Assembly (NCBI GenBank): GCA_964653485.1
Contig: CAZZFF010000115.1
Coordinates: forward strand, 1 to 20,317
DNA length: 20,317 nucleotides
Direction: 5' to 3'
Source of the DNA: CAVQND01 sp964653485
GTDB taxonomy: Bacteria > Verrucomicrobiota > Verrucomicrobiia > Limisphaerales > UBA8199
This document shows positions 1 through 6,739 of the stretch, piece after piece. The notes under the pieces were generated by a model. That model made no database searches, had not been told where the DNA came from, and worked only from the letters and a program-made list of their open reading frames with translations. The position numbers were made by a program, and so were the translations under genes. Each line of letters opens with the position of its first letter. Position 1 is the stretch's first letter.

Positions 1-951
1 CCAGACCAGGGCGCCAACCCCCTGAAAAAGCGGAATCCCAGGCAGCCTTGCCGACCGCCCCCGCATCCTTGCTCCCGGCCCGGCCCGGCCTTGCCTTACT
101 CGCAGCCGTTCCTCGGCCAGGCGCGTCGTGCTGCCGAGCGACGGCTCGAACACGCTGGCCCTTATTCTGACCAAACCCCACAGACTGAGCATCGCGCCCA
201 GGCCAAAGCCTGCCAGGTACAAGGCGGGCCACAAGAGACCGGGCACAGACATCCCCCCTCTCGCGCCCAATCCCAAAATCCACCGCAGCAGGATAGGGGA
301 GTTGGTGGCGTCGGGCAGCGTCGCCGCCGGGTAGAACAGCAGTTGTGTCAGCGGCGACCCCGCGAAAGCGGGAACCAGTTTGACCTCGCATTCCGCGCGG
401 AGATAAAGCGCCCCCAACAGGAAGAACGCCCCCAGCATCATCCAGCGCAGCCTGTAGTGGAGGCGCTCGGAAATGCCCCCGGCAAACACCGCCGCCCCCG
501 TCGCCACGTGGAAGCAAACGGCTTGGAAAAGGGCCATGCAAGCCGCGGCCACCAAGGGGTGCCGGAGGTGTGGCGCAAAGAGGGCGCCGAAAACCAGCCC
601 CTGGACGAGTGCGTAAAAGTACTGGGGCAATAGCCGATAAAGCAGTATCTGCCGCTGTGTAAAGGGGCTGGTGAACACAAACTCCAGGTCGGCCGGCTCG
701 AAGGCCAAGCCCCGCTGCAGGAACCCTTTGAACGCCGAGCCACAGAGCATGATCAAAGCCCCGCCGATCAACACCTCCCGTCGCACGAGCACCCCAAAGA
801 CCTCGTTCCCCCGATAATAAAACAACAACCCTATCAGACCGACCGCATACAGAAACCCGATGAGAGCCGTGGGCCGCCGCAAAGCCCGGCAAAATCGCCA
901 GGCCCGGCGCCGTAACAACGCCCACCAGAGATAAAACAGCGCGCGATTCAT
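1..951 (-). CDS. ABC exporter permease subunit, 3' end cut by the window edge
   Basis: This reading frame stays open from an ATG at 949-951 to base 1, giving the first 317 residues; the rest lies outside the window. The protein is hydrophobic, starting MNRALFYLWWALLRRRAWRF. Membrane stretches are visible near residues 30-47, 60-75, 125-165, 172-187 and 245-270. A conserved-looking segment around residues 85-110 (FEPADLEFVFTSPFTQRQIL) resembles the putative ABC exporter permease family, in which a DxxFxxxxP segment is typical. The start overlaps the stop of the ATPase gene by one base (TGATG on the minus strand), so the two are almost certainly translationally coupled and form one transporter. 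The substrate cannot be told from the sequence. The permease role is well supported by context; the exact family is inferred from memory of its pattern. Confidence 0.8.
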   Translation of the reverse strand, partial: MNRALFYLWWALLRRRAWRFCRALRRPTALIGFLYAVGLIGLLFYYRGNEVFGVLVRREVLIGGALIMLCGSAFKGFLQRGLAFEPADLEFVFTSPFTQRQILLYRLLPQYFYALVQGLVFGALFAPHLRHPLVAAACMALFQAVCFHVATGAAVFAGGISERLHYRLRWMMLGAFFLLGALYLRAECEVKLVPAFAGSPLTQLLFYPAATLPDATNSPILLRWILGLGARGGMSVPGLLWPALYLAGFGLGAMLSLWGLVRIRASVFEPSLGSTTRLAEERLRVRQGRAGPGARMRGRSARLPGIPLFQGVGALVW

Positions 952-1736
952 CAGGCGGAGAGTTCGACCCCGGTTTGATTCTTCTCGGTCACAGCGAAGA
1001 AAACCTCCTCCAGCGACGCCTCCGCGTGGACCGTCGCCATGCGGCGGATTTCATCGAGCGAGCCAAAGGCCATCCTCCGGCCCCGGTGCAGGATCAGCAC
1101 CTGGTCGCACAGGGCCTCGACCAGCACGAGCAGGTGGGAGGAAAGCAGGAAAGCGGTGCCGTCCGCCGCGCGGCGCCGAATTGACTCCTTGATGTTGCGG
1201 ATGCCGCGCGGGTCCAGGCCCGTCAGCGGCTCATCCAGAATCACCACGCGCGGCTCGCGCAGGAACGCGCACGCCAGCGACAGCTTCTGGAGCATCCCCC
1301 GCGACAGGTTCGAGGCCAATTCGTCCTTTTTCTCCCCAAGCTCCACCTCATCGAGGAGCGCGGCGTACTTGGCCTCCGCGTTGGGCACGCGGTAGGCCAG
1401 CGCGACGAAATGCAGGTGTTCGGTGACCGTTAGCAGGTCGTAGGCATGGATGGTGTCCGGCACGTAAGCGAACTGCCCCTTGGCGGCGACCGGGTCCTGC
1501 TCGATGTCCCAACCGCCGATGCGCAGCCTCCCGGCCGTCGGCCGCAAAATCCCCGTAATAGCTCGCAGCGTGGTGGTCTTGCCCGCCCCGTTGGCCCCCA
1601 CGATCCCGACGATCCTGCCGGGTTGGACCGTAAAGCTGAGCTCGCGCACCGCGGCGAAATCGCCGTAATTCTTCGTGAAGTTCAGAACTTCAACCGCGGG
1701 CGTGTCAAGAGACTTCATAGTCAGCATACCAACCAT
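951..1736 (-). CDS. ABC transporter ATP-binding protein
   Basis: This is the cytoplasmic ATPase that would power the downstream permease. It has a Walker A motif (GANGAGKTT), a signature motif in the form LSRGM usual for ABC-2 type exporters, a Walker B motif with its catalytic Glu (VVILDEP), a D-loop (LTGLDP) and the switch His (LLSSHL). I chose the ATG at 1734-1736 because an AGGA lies nine bases upstream. An in-frame ATG at 1716-1718 (MKSLDTP) is the main alternative and fits the family N-terminus. The frame is open further up to 1835, but that extension would run into a hairpin and has no domain match. The stop shares one base with the permease start. The protein is about 261 residues, normal for the family. 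The cargo is unknown. Confidence 0.92.
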   Translation of the reverse strand: MVGMLTMKSLDTPAVEVLNFTKNYGDFAAVRELSFTVQPGRIVGIVGANGAGKTTTLRAITGILRPTAGRLRIGGWDIEQDPVAAKGQFAYVPDTIHAYDLLTVTEHLHFVALAYRVPNAEAKYAALLDEVELGEKKDELASNLSRGMLQKLSLACAFLREPRVVILDEPLTGLDPRGIRNIKESIRRRAADGTAFLLSSHLLVLVEALCDQVLILHRGRRMAFGSLDEIRRMATVHAEASLEEVFFAVTEKNQTGVELSA

Positions 1737-1822
1737 CAACAACTGTCCTGCCAAATCCAGTGAGCCTTTTGACAGGGCTGGGACCCGTGCCTCACGCCGG
1801 GAGCTTCGTTCCCCGGCGGGTA

Positions 1823-1860
1823 TGGTGTCTTGCATACGCCGGCGCGCTTGGAAGACACCA
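1823..1860 (-). terminator. Hairpin just after the APC permease stop, possible terminator
   Basis: A perfect 9-base inverted repeat (TGGTGTCTT at 1823-1831, AAGACACCA at 1852-1860) begins two bases after the TAG stop of the APC permease gene. Its loop holds a small palindrome, CGCCGGCG at 1837-1844. No T-run follows on the minus strand, so it is not a classical intrinsic terminator; 3'-end protection or a factor-assisted stop is possible. It separates the permease gene from the ABC pair. Confidence 0.4.
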
Positions 1861-1862
1861 CA

Positions 1863-3140
1863 CTAGGCGCTCCCCCGCTTTGCCAAGCGGAAGGCCGCCG
1901 TGCAAGCGAAGCCCAGGCCAAGAACCGCGCCGGCGAGGAGGAATTCCACCAGCTTCACTTCCCACACCAGGCAAAGGGAGAGGGCGCACCCGGCGAGGGC
2001 GACGGGGATGCCTGCCGGGATGCGGAACAAACGCCGGGCGTCTGGACGGCTTCGGCGCAGCCAGACGACCGCGCCGCATGTGACGACGTATTGTGCGATG
2101 ACCGCCAGGGTTGCGAGGTCAACCAGGCTCTCGAAGGTCAGGAACAATGCGGCACAAGCGGTGAGCGCGCTGGTGATGACAATGGCGACGGAAGGCGTCT
2201 TGAAGCGGGGGTGAGGGGCGGCCAGGCACGGCGGCAGATGGCGGTCTTCGGCCAGCGCGGAGAGGAGGCGCGGGCAGCCGAGGGCGTCGCCCGCGTTGTA
2301 TCCCACCATCGAGATGGCCGCCCCAACGGCCATCAAAGCCGCCCCGCCCGTCCCCATAAACCGCGCGGAGGCCTCCGCAAGCGGGCCTGCCCCGGCATTT
2401 GCCAACCCTGGATAAACTCCCACAGCGACGAACTGAACCAGCACGTAAAGCAACGTCGCGCAGCCCAGGGAACCGAGGGCCGCGATGGGCACCGCTCGTT
2501 GCGGCTGGAGAGATTCGCCCGACGGAAACGGAGTGACCTCAAACCCCTGCAACGTCCACAGCGAGAGAAACACGGCGTAGCCAAACGAACCGGTTCCCGC
2601 GTGCCAAAAAGGCCGGTAGTTGGCCGGAGCGACGAAAAAGAGGCCCACAGCCGCGAACAGGACCAAGGGGACGAGCTTGGCGACCGTGAAGAAATCGATG
2701 GTCCACGCCCCGAGCTTGATCCCGCAATAATTGATCAGCCCAAAGCCCAGGATGAGGAAGATCGCGACGGCCTTCTGCGCGCAGGCGTGGTTGAAAGACG
2801 GATGGAAGAAGGCCAGACTCGAACTGACGGCGTTGGCCACCGCCGCCCAACTGAACACCGAACTGACCCAGGAGACCCAGCCGACGCCATACCCCGCGGT
2901 GGGGCCGAAGGCTTCCTTGGCATAAACATAGGGACCGCCGTTCTGGCGGAACATGCTGCCCAGCTCCGCGTAACAGAGCGCCACCAGCACGAGCAGCAAG
3001 CCGCAGCCGCCAAAGGCCAGGATGGATGCCGGCCCGGCCTCCTGCGCCAGTTGGCCGGGGAACAGGAATATCCCCGAACCAACGATGGCGTTCAGGCCGA
3101 GACAGAACGTGTCAAAAACTGAGAGCTTGGGAGCCGTCAA
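1863..3140 (-). CDS. APC family amino acid permease
   Basis: This is a 425-residue integral membrane transporter of the amino acid-polyamine-organocation superfamily, expected in the inner membrane. The first helix has the family substrate-backbone motif in the form GLNAIVGSGIFLFPG (residues 15-29). It is followed by a glycine-rich second helix and the CYAELGSMFRQNGGPYVYAKEAFG segment typical of the family. About twelve hydrophobic segments can be traced. The best start is TTG at 3138-3140: no in-frame ATG precedes it before the upstream stop at 3195-3197, and it puts the usual short tail before KLSVFDTFCLGLN. That TTG lies inside a 15-base inverted repeat. The gene stands 68 bases after the secreted-protein gene on the same strand. 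Substrate specificity cannot be assigned; exchange or uptake of a neutral or cationic amino acid is the usual role. Confidence 0.9.
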   Translation of the reverse strand: MTAPKLSVFDTFCLGLNAIVGSGIFLFPGQLAQEAGPASILAFGGCGLLLVLVALCYAELGSMFRQNGGPYVYAKEAFGPTAGYGVGWVSWVSSVFSWAAVANAVSSSLAFFHPSFNHACAQKAVAIFLILGFGLINYCGIKLGAWTIDFFTVAKLVPLVLFAAVGLFFVAPANYRPFWHAGTGSFGYAVFLSLWTLQGFEVTPFPSGESLQPQRAVPIAALGSLGCATLLYVLVQFVAVGVYPGLANAGAGPLAEASARFMGTGGAALMAVGAAISMVGYNAGDALGCPRLLSALAEDRHLPPCLAAPHPRFKTPSVAIVITSALTACAALFLTFESLVDLATLAVIAQYVVTCGAVVWLRRSRPDARRLFRIPAGIPVALAGCALSLCLVWEVKLVEFLLAGAVLGLGFACTAAFRLAKRGSA

Positions 3141-3183
3141 GAAATCAAGGGCGCAAGATGCCGCCTTTATTTCTTGACGGCTC
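3131..3183 (-). repeat. 15-base perfect inverted repeat over the TTG start of the APC permease
   Basis: GAGCCGTCAAGAAAT at 3131-3145 is the exact reverse complement of 3169-3183, with a 23-base loop in which AAGGCG and CGCCCTT can extend the pairing with one bulge. It lies between the stop of the secreted-protein gene at 3209 and the permease body, and its left arm contains the TTG start codon at 3138-3140. No T-run follows. It may act as a bidirectional terminator, or as a structure that masks the permease start. Confidence 0.7.
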
Positions 3184-3208
3184 CTTGCCCGATGTCAATA
3201 GCGCCCGC

Positions 3209-3913
3209 TCACGACATCTTGTTCTTGGCGTCGTCGGGGACCTCCAGCTTGGTCGCGCCGACGTCTTTGATCTCGATCGTGGTGGTCCGGTTGACATCCC
3301 GGTCTTCGCCGTTGAAGGTCATTGTGCCTTGCACCCTGAGTTCGTACTTTGTCACCACCCCGTCCTTGAGGGAAATCCGGATCGAGCCTTTGGCGTTGGA
3401 GGCCTCGGGGGCGTTGCCGCCCCGGCGTCCTCCGAAGCTGAGTTGGCTCTTGGCCCCCGCCTCGGTCAGGTCCGCGGCATAGACGTCACCGTCTTTCCTG
3501 ATCTCTTGAGTTTTGCCGACCAGTTCCTCGACCTGGGCGGCAGGGGCTTTGTAAGTCTTGAACATGGCGCCCATGAACCGGCCCGGGCCCCGCTGGCCGT
3601 TGTTGGCCGAAGTGAGGTCCGCTATGGACTGCCAGTCCTGGTCCTGCAATTTCACCGCCCCCTTCTCGCCTTTCAAAAAGGCGACGGTCGTGTTGTCGTT
3701 GAAGGTGATGGTGAGTTGGACCACGCCGTCTTTATCGGCTTTGCCTTCGGAGGTGTTCGAGAAATTGCCCATCTCGAGAGTCGTTTTCCAGCTATAGCCC
3801 TTCTGGGCCAATTTCTTGGCGGCGGCGACGAGTTCGTCTTTGGGACCGGAGTCTGCGGCAAGCAGCGAGCTGGCGGCCATTGCCACGAGGGTGAAGAGGA
3901 TTTTGTTTTTCAT
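3209..3913 (-). CDS. Secreted protein of unknown function
   Basis: This 234-residue protein starts with a Sec signal peptide (MKNKILFTLVAMAASSLLA, probable cleavage before or near ADS). The mature part is charged, lysine- and aspartate-rich and predicted mostly beta, with an early helix (PKDELVAAAKKLAQKGYSWK). A glycine and arginine patch (FGGRRGGN) sits near residue 162. The pattern of short strands with polar turns (VQLTITFNDNTTVAFLKGEKGAVKLQ) recalls lipoprotein-carrier-like beta folds, but I do not recognise a named family. There is no lipobox Cys. It is on the same strand as GH125 and the APC permease, 149 bases after the former. It would act in the periplasm or outside the cell. Real gene: confident. 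Function: unknown. Confidence 0.8.
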   Translation of the reverse strand: MKNKILFTLVAMAASSLLAADSGPKDELVAAAKKLAQKGYSWKTTLEMGNFSNTSEGKADKDGVVQLTITFNDNTTVAFLKGEKGAVKLQDQDWQSIADLTSANNGQRGPGRFMGAMFKTYKAPAAQVEELVGKTQEIRKDGDVYAADLTEAGAKSQLSFGGRRGGNAPEASNAKGSIRISLKDGVVTKYELRVQGTMTFNGEDRDVNRTTTIEIKDVGATKLEVPDDAKNKMS

Positions 3914-4062
3914 GGGGCGTTGACGGATTCTTGGTTCGCGTTTGGTTTCAAGCGGATCGGCAGGCGCACCCTGCAGGCCGCGCGCCTCTTCTCCGTATTG
4001 GCCCTATCTAAGCCCCCTCAGGCCCGCAGAAGCAAGATGAAAGTGGGGTGGCGCCTAAGGGC

Positions 4063-5487
4063 TCAATCCAGGAGCCGCGGATGGTCTTTGAAGGTCTTGA
4101 GGATCAGCTCGCCGAAGATGGTGTTGGCCCAGGCAAACCAGGAGCGGGTGAACTTCCCGGGATCGTCCTTGTTGAATGCCTCGTGCATAAAGCCCGTGCC
4201 GGCGTGGGTCGCTTGGAGCGTGCTCAGGCAGTGCCGGAGCTCATGCTCGTCGGAGGTGGTCAGGCCCTGCACTATCAGACCCAGCGGCCAGATCATGTCC
4301 ATGCCCACGTGGGGTCCGCCGGGTCCGTCAGCCGCTTTGCCTTTGCAGTAATAAGGGTTGGCATCGGAGAGGACCAGGGCGCGAGTGTTCAGATAGAGCG
4401 GGTCGCTGGCTGCGACGGCCCCAATGTAAGGGAGCGACAGGAGACTGGGCACGTTGCCGTCATCAATGCAGTAGAAATTGCCGAAGGCATCGACCTCGTA
4501 GGGATACACGGGGCCGAACTTGTGGTGATTGACAACGGCGTATTGGCGGAGGGCCTGTTCAACCTCCTCGGCCATGGCGCGACACCGCGCGGCGGTATGC
4601 TCATCGTGGGCGATTTTGTCGAGCATCTCCGCGGCCTGGCGCAGACTTACCACCGCGAAGAAATTCGACGGTACCAGAAAGGGGAAGATGGTCGAATCAT
4701 CGCTGGGGCGGAACATGGAGCAGATCAGGCCGACTGGTTTGACCGGGTTGCCGAATCCGCCGCCCGCCAGCGTATCGGTCTGGGTCTCGGTATTGCGCAG
4801 GAAGCGATAGGGTCCTCTCCCGGTCTTGCGCTGCTGCTCGCGGAACGTATCGAGCGTCCTGGAGACCGCGTCCCGCCACGCGGGATCGAAAGGCGCGACA
4901 TCCCCCGTGGCCTTCCAGTAGTGGTAAGCCAGGCGGATGGGGTAGCACAGCGAGTCCACCTCCCATTTGCGCTCATGGACGCCGGGTTTCATGTCCGTGT
5001 GATCGCTCTTCCAGCCGCTGATCTTGGTTTCATCCTTGTAGAACGCATTGGCGTAGGGGTCCTTGAGGATGCACCGCGTGTGGCGGTTGATTACGCCGGC
5101 AATCAGTTGTTGCAGATTGGGGTCTTCCTTCATCAGGGGAAGGTAGGGCCACACCTGGGCCGTGCTGTCCCGCAGCCACATCGCGTCAATATCCCCCGTG
5201 ATGACGTAAGTGTCCGGCCGGCCATCCACAACCTCGAACTCCACTGTGGTGTCCAGCGTGTTCGGAAAACAGTTCTCGAACATCCATGCCAATTCCTTGT
5301 TGCCGATCGACGACTTGACTTCCTGGATGGCGTGTTCGACGGCCGGGCTTTTGAACCTCCGCTTCGCCTCCGCGGTGCGGACGACCGGAAAGGGGGAGTC
5401 GGCCGCCCAGACGCTCGCCGAGCTGAGCACGGCCGTCGAGGCGAGGAACGATGTGTCACGCAGGAATTGTCGCCGGTTCATATTCAT
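4063..5487 (-). CDS. GH125 family exo-alpha-mannosidase, Tat-exported
   Basis: This 474-residue protein belongs to glycoside hydrolase family 125 (formerly DUF1237, Mug157-like), metal-independent inverting exo-alpha-1,6-mannosidases that trim mannose from glycans. Hallmarks are DIDAMWLRDSTAQVWPY (residues 99-115), KWEVDSLCYP (174-183), FRPSDD (259-264) and TGFMHEAF (431-438). Asp263 and Glu436 have the same spacing as the acid and base (Asp220, Glu393) known from the Clostridium perfringens enzyme. The N-terminus is a twin-arginine signal (NRRQFLRD, hydrophobic stretch to VWA), so the enzyme is probably folded before export. A second ATG two codons later (5479-5481) is an equal start candidate; neither has a clear ribosome binding site. 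It follows the pseudopilin-like gene by 69 bases and could share its transcript. Confidence 0.93.
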   Translation of the reverse strand: MNMNRRQFLRDTSFLASTAVLSSASVWAADSPFPVVRTAEAKRRFKSPAVEHAIQEVKSSIGNKELAWMFENCFPNTLDTTVEFEVVDGRPDTYVITGDIDAMWLRDSTAQVWPYLPLMKEDPNLQQLIAGVINRHTRCILKDPYANAFYKDETKISGWKSDHTDMKPGVHERKWEVDSLCYPIRLAYHYWKATGDVAPFDPAWRDAVSRTLDTFREQQRKTGRGPYRFLRNTETQTDTLAGGGFGNPVKPVGLICSMFRPSDDSTIFPFLVPSNFFAVVSLRQAAEMLDKIAHDEHTAARCRAMAEEVEQALRQYAVVNHHKFGPVYPYEVDAFGNFYCIDDGNVPSLLSLPYIGAVAASDPLYLNTRALVLSDANPYYCKGKAADGPGGPHVGMDMIWPLGLIVQGLTTSDEHELRHCLSTLQATHAGTGFMHEAFNKDDPGKFTRSWFAWANTIFGELILKTFKDHPRLLD

Positions 5488-5556
5488 ATTGGTGGGTTTG
5501 TAGCCTGAATCGGGCGGTTTGTGAACTGGAAAAAACGAACCACCGCCGCCTGGGCG

Positions 5557-6312
5557 TCATGGAAGAGCTAAGATCGAAGGTCGCAACTGGCCGACAAGCT
5601 GGCTCGGCAGTTTGGAGTCGATCGAGCCGGGCATAAAGGTCTCCGCGCCGACATGCCCGTCGCAAAAGGTGACGTTGGCCTTTTGCGAATGACGGAAGTG
5701 GCCGTTGGGGTAATTGTTGGCGCTGGAATAATTTGTTTCCAAATCCACGTAATACCATTCCTCGAGCATCGGGTTCGAGGGCGAAGCGGGGGCCTGAAAA
5801 TTGTTCACCTGCGCCGCGTCGGCGAACAGCGCCGTTTGGGACGGCTGGCGCAGGCTCGAGACGTTCACCGGCGGTTTCCCGGCCGGCGCCGAGAGGTAAT
5901 AATTGTAGCCGTAGCTGAACACCACGCCGTCAGCCTTGAGCTTGAATTGTGAGAGGGCATATCGCAGAGACGGGCAGAGCCGCACATCGCTGCCTTTGAG
6001 GTACGGATACATCGCCCCGTAGGACAGATCAAATGGGCGCTGCCCCTCCGGTCCCGGACCGAGCCAGCCAAACCAATAGATGGCGCCGTAATTGGTCGCC
6101 CCAAAGCCATACCTGAAGCAGTTCCCGCTGTTCTCGTCCCAATACAATTCCCCCGCCACTCCTAGCTGGCGCAAATTGCTCACGCATTCCGCGCGTCGCG
6201 CGGACGACTTGCTCCTGGCCAGCACCGGCAGCAACATCGCCCCGAGAATCGCAACGATGGCGATCACCACGAGGAGTTCCACCAGCGTGAACGCATGACG
6301 GTTCTCGTCCAT
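5557..6312 (-). CDS. Pseudopilin-like secreted protein with H-X9-DG motif
   Basis: This 251-residue protein begins with a class III prepilin leader and hydrophobic helix: MDENRHA then FTLVELLVVIAIVAILGAMLLP. Prepilin peptidase should cut before Phe8, with Glu12 at the conserved +5 place; the residue before the cut is Ala rather than the usual Gly. The C-terminal part has the H-X9-DG motif typical of large paralog sets in Verrucomicrobia, Planctomycetes and Lentisphaerae: His208, nine residues, Asp218-Gly219. Two of its cysteines are Cys43 and Cys113. I chose ATG 6310-6312 because AAGG lies four bases upstream and the leader fits; the frame is open up to 6441, but that part is riboswitch leader. 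It is the first gene after a cobalamin riboswitch and terminator. Its true role is unknown; assembly into a pilus or secretion complex is only inferred from the leader. Confidence 0.9.
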   Translation of the reverse strand: MDENRHAFTLVELLVVIAIVAILGAMLLPVLARSKSSARRAECVSNLRQLGVAGELYWDENSGNCFRYGFGATNYGAIYWFGWLGPGPEGQRPFDLSYGAMYPYLKGSDVRLCPSLRYALSQFKLKADGVVFSYGYNYYLSAPAGKPPVNVSSLRQPSQTALFADAAQVNNFQAPASPSNPMLEEWYYVDLETNYSSANNYPNGHFRHSQKANVTFCDGHVGAETFMPGSIDSKLPSQLVGQLRPSILALP

Positions 6313-6326
6313 AGGACCTTGCAAAC

Positions 6327-6365
6327 AAAAAAACCTCCACTCCCCGCCAAAACGGAGAATGAAGG
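6327..6365 (-). terminator. Intrinsic terminator, expression platform of the cobalamin riboswitch
   Basis: On the minus strand the arms CCTTCATTCTCCG (6365-6353) and CGGGGAGTGGAGG (6346-6334) pair over all 13 positions when G-U pairs are allowed. The loop has six bases and seven T residues follow at once (6333-6327). It ends 15 bases before the pseudopilin-like start codon and lies about 95 bases after the riboswitch core, so it should stop transcription before the gene when formed. Confidence 0.85.
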
Positions 6366-6404
6366 CGTTCAACGGAACCCGGCGAAAACAGTTCGGCAGG
6401 CTGG

Positions 6405-6429
6405 CCTCATCCTTCTCTTTGCGGAGAAG
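6405..6429 (-). promoter_or_regulatory. Candidate antiterminator strand and competing hairpin
   Basis: The minus-strand segment GAGAAGGATGAGG (6417-6405) can pair with the 5' arm of the terminator (CCTTCATTCTC) with one three-base bulge, which would block the terminator. Its first six bases also form a perfect hairpin with CTTCTC at 6429-6424 (loop of six). The two pairings exclude each other, as expected for a ligand-driven switch. This is a hand-made fold and is not tested. Confidence 0.45.
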
Positions 6430-6457
6430 CGCTCCACACATCGGAGCCGACGAGCAC

Positions 6458-6595
6458 GGCCAAATCGGTATCCTGGCTTCGGCTTCGAACCGCCTTCCCG
6501 CCTTCCCGGTCTTCCGACCAGTGGCCTTGGGAATTTGTAGCCGTTACAGTGGCGCTACCGCCCCGGATTCTCACCGGGTTCCCTGACATTGGGCC
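6458..6595 (-). ncRNA. Cobalamin riboswitch aptamer
   Basis: The minus strand carries the conserved elements of a cobalamin riboswitch in order: GGGAACCCGGTGAGAATCCGGG (positions 6583-6562), CGCCACTGTAA (near 6553-6544), GGCCACTGG followed by GACCGGGAAGGC, and the B12 box AAGCCAGGATACC (6479-6467). A closing stem is offered by GGCCCAA at the 5' end (6595-6589) and TTTGGCC at the 3' end (near 6464-6458), with one bulge. The family binds adenosylcobalamin or a related corrinoid and normally shuts the downstream gene off when the cofactor is plentiful. Here the next gene is a pseudopilin-like protein. I did not resolve the kissing loop or the ligand subtype. Confidence 0.93.
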
Positions 6596-6620
6596 GCGCA
6601 GTCTTCAAAGAGCTATAGAA

Positions 6621-6649
6621 CCTTTATGCCTTGAATCGGACTTTGACAA
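6621..6649 (-). promoter_or_regulatory. Candidate promoter for the riboswitch transcript
   Basis: A TTGTCA element (6649-6644) is followed after 17 bases by TAAAGG (6626-6621) on the minus strand. The -35 element is one base off consensus; the -10 is poor. The predicted start would fall near 6614, just before the aptamer, which is where a promoter is needed. A TATAG downstream is an alternative -10. Confidence 0.35.
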
Positions 6650-6667
6650 GAACCAAATCGCGGCCGG

Positions 6668-6707
6668 AAAAGCCTCGGAGGCGGAGTTTTCGCCAATGGC
6701 GAAAACT
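6668..6707 (-). terminator. Probable terminator after icd
   Basis: A perfect 10-base stem (AGTTTTCGCC and GGCGAAAACT, loop of three, 6707-6685) lies 32 bases after the icd stop. A small GC hairpin (GCCTCCGAGGC, 6682-6672) and four T residues follow. Together they could end the icd transcript before the riboswitch promoter. The main stem has no T-run directly behind it. Confidence 0.5.
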
Positions 6708-6739
6708 GTGGACTATTCGGGCCGGGGCGCGCTGCCGTC

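Noticed and set aside
951..1736. Signature motif LSRGM instead of LSGGQ in the ABC ATPase
   Set aside because: This form is common in ABC-2 type export ATPases and is not a sign of lost function.
1830..3122. Plus-strand open frame of 430 codons
   Set aside because: It is the exact antisense of the APC permease, whose transmembrane pattern is clear; the product is a low-complexity charged chain.
4048..5508. Plus-strand open frame of 486 codons
   Set aside because: It is antisense to the GH125 gene, whose catalytic motifs are intact; no signal, domain or ribosome binding site supports it.
6313..6441. N-terminal extension of the pseudopilin-like protein up to 6441
   Set aside because: The extra stretch covers the riboswitch terminator and lacks a ribosome binding site; the prepilin leader fits the ATG at 6310-6312.
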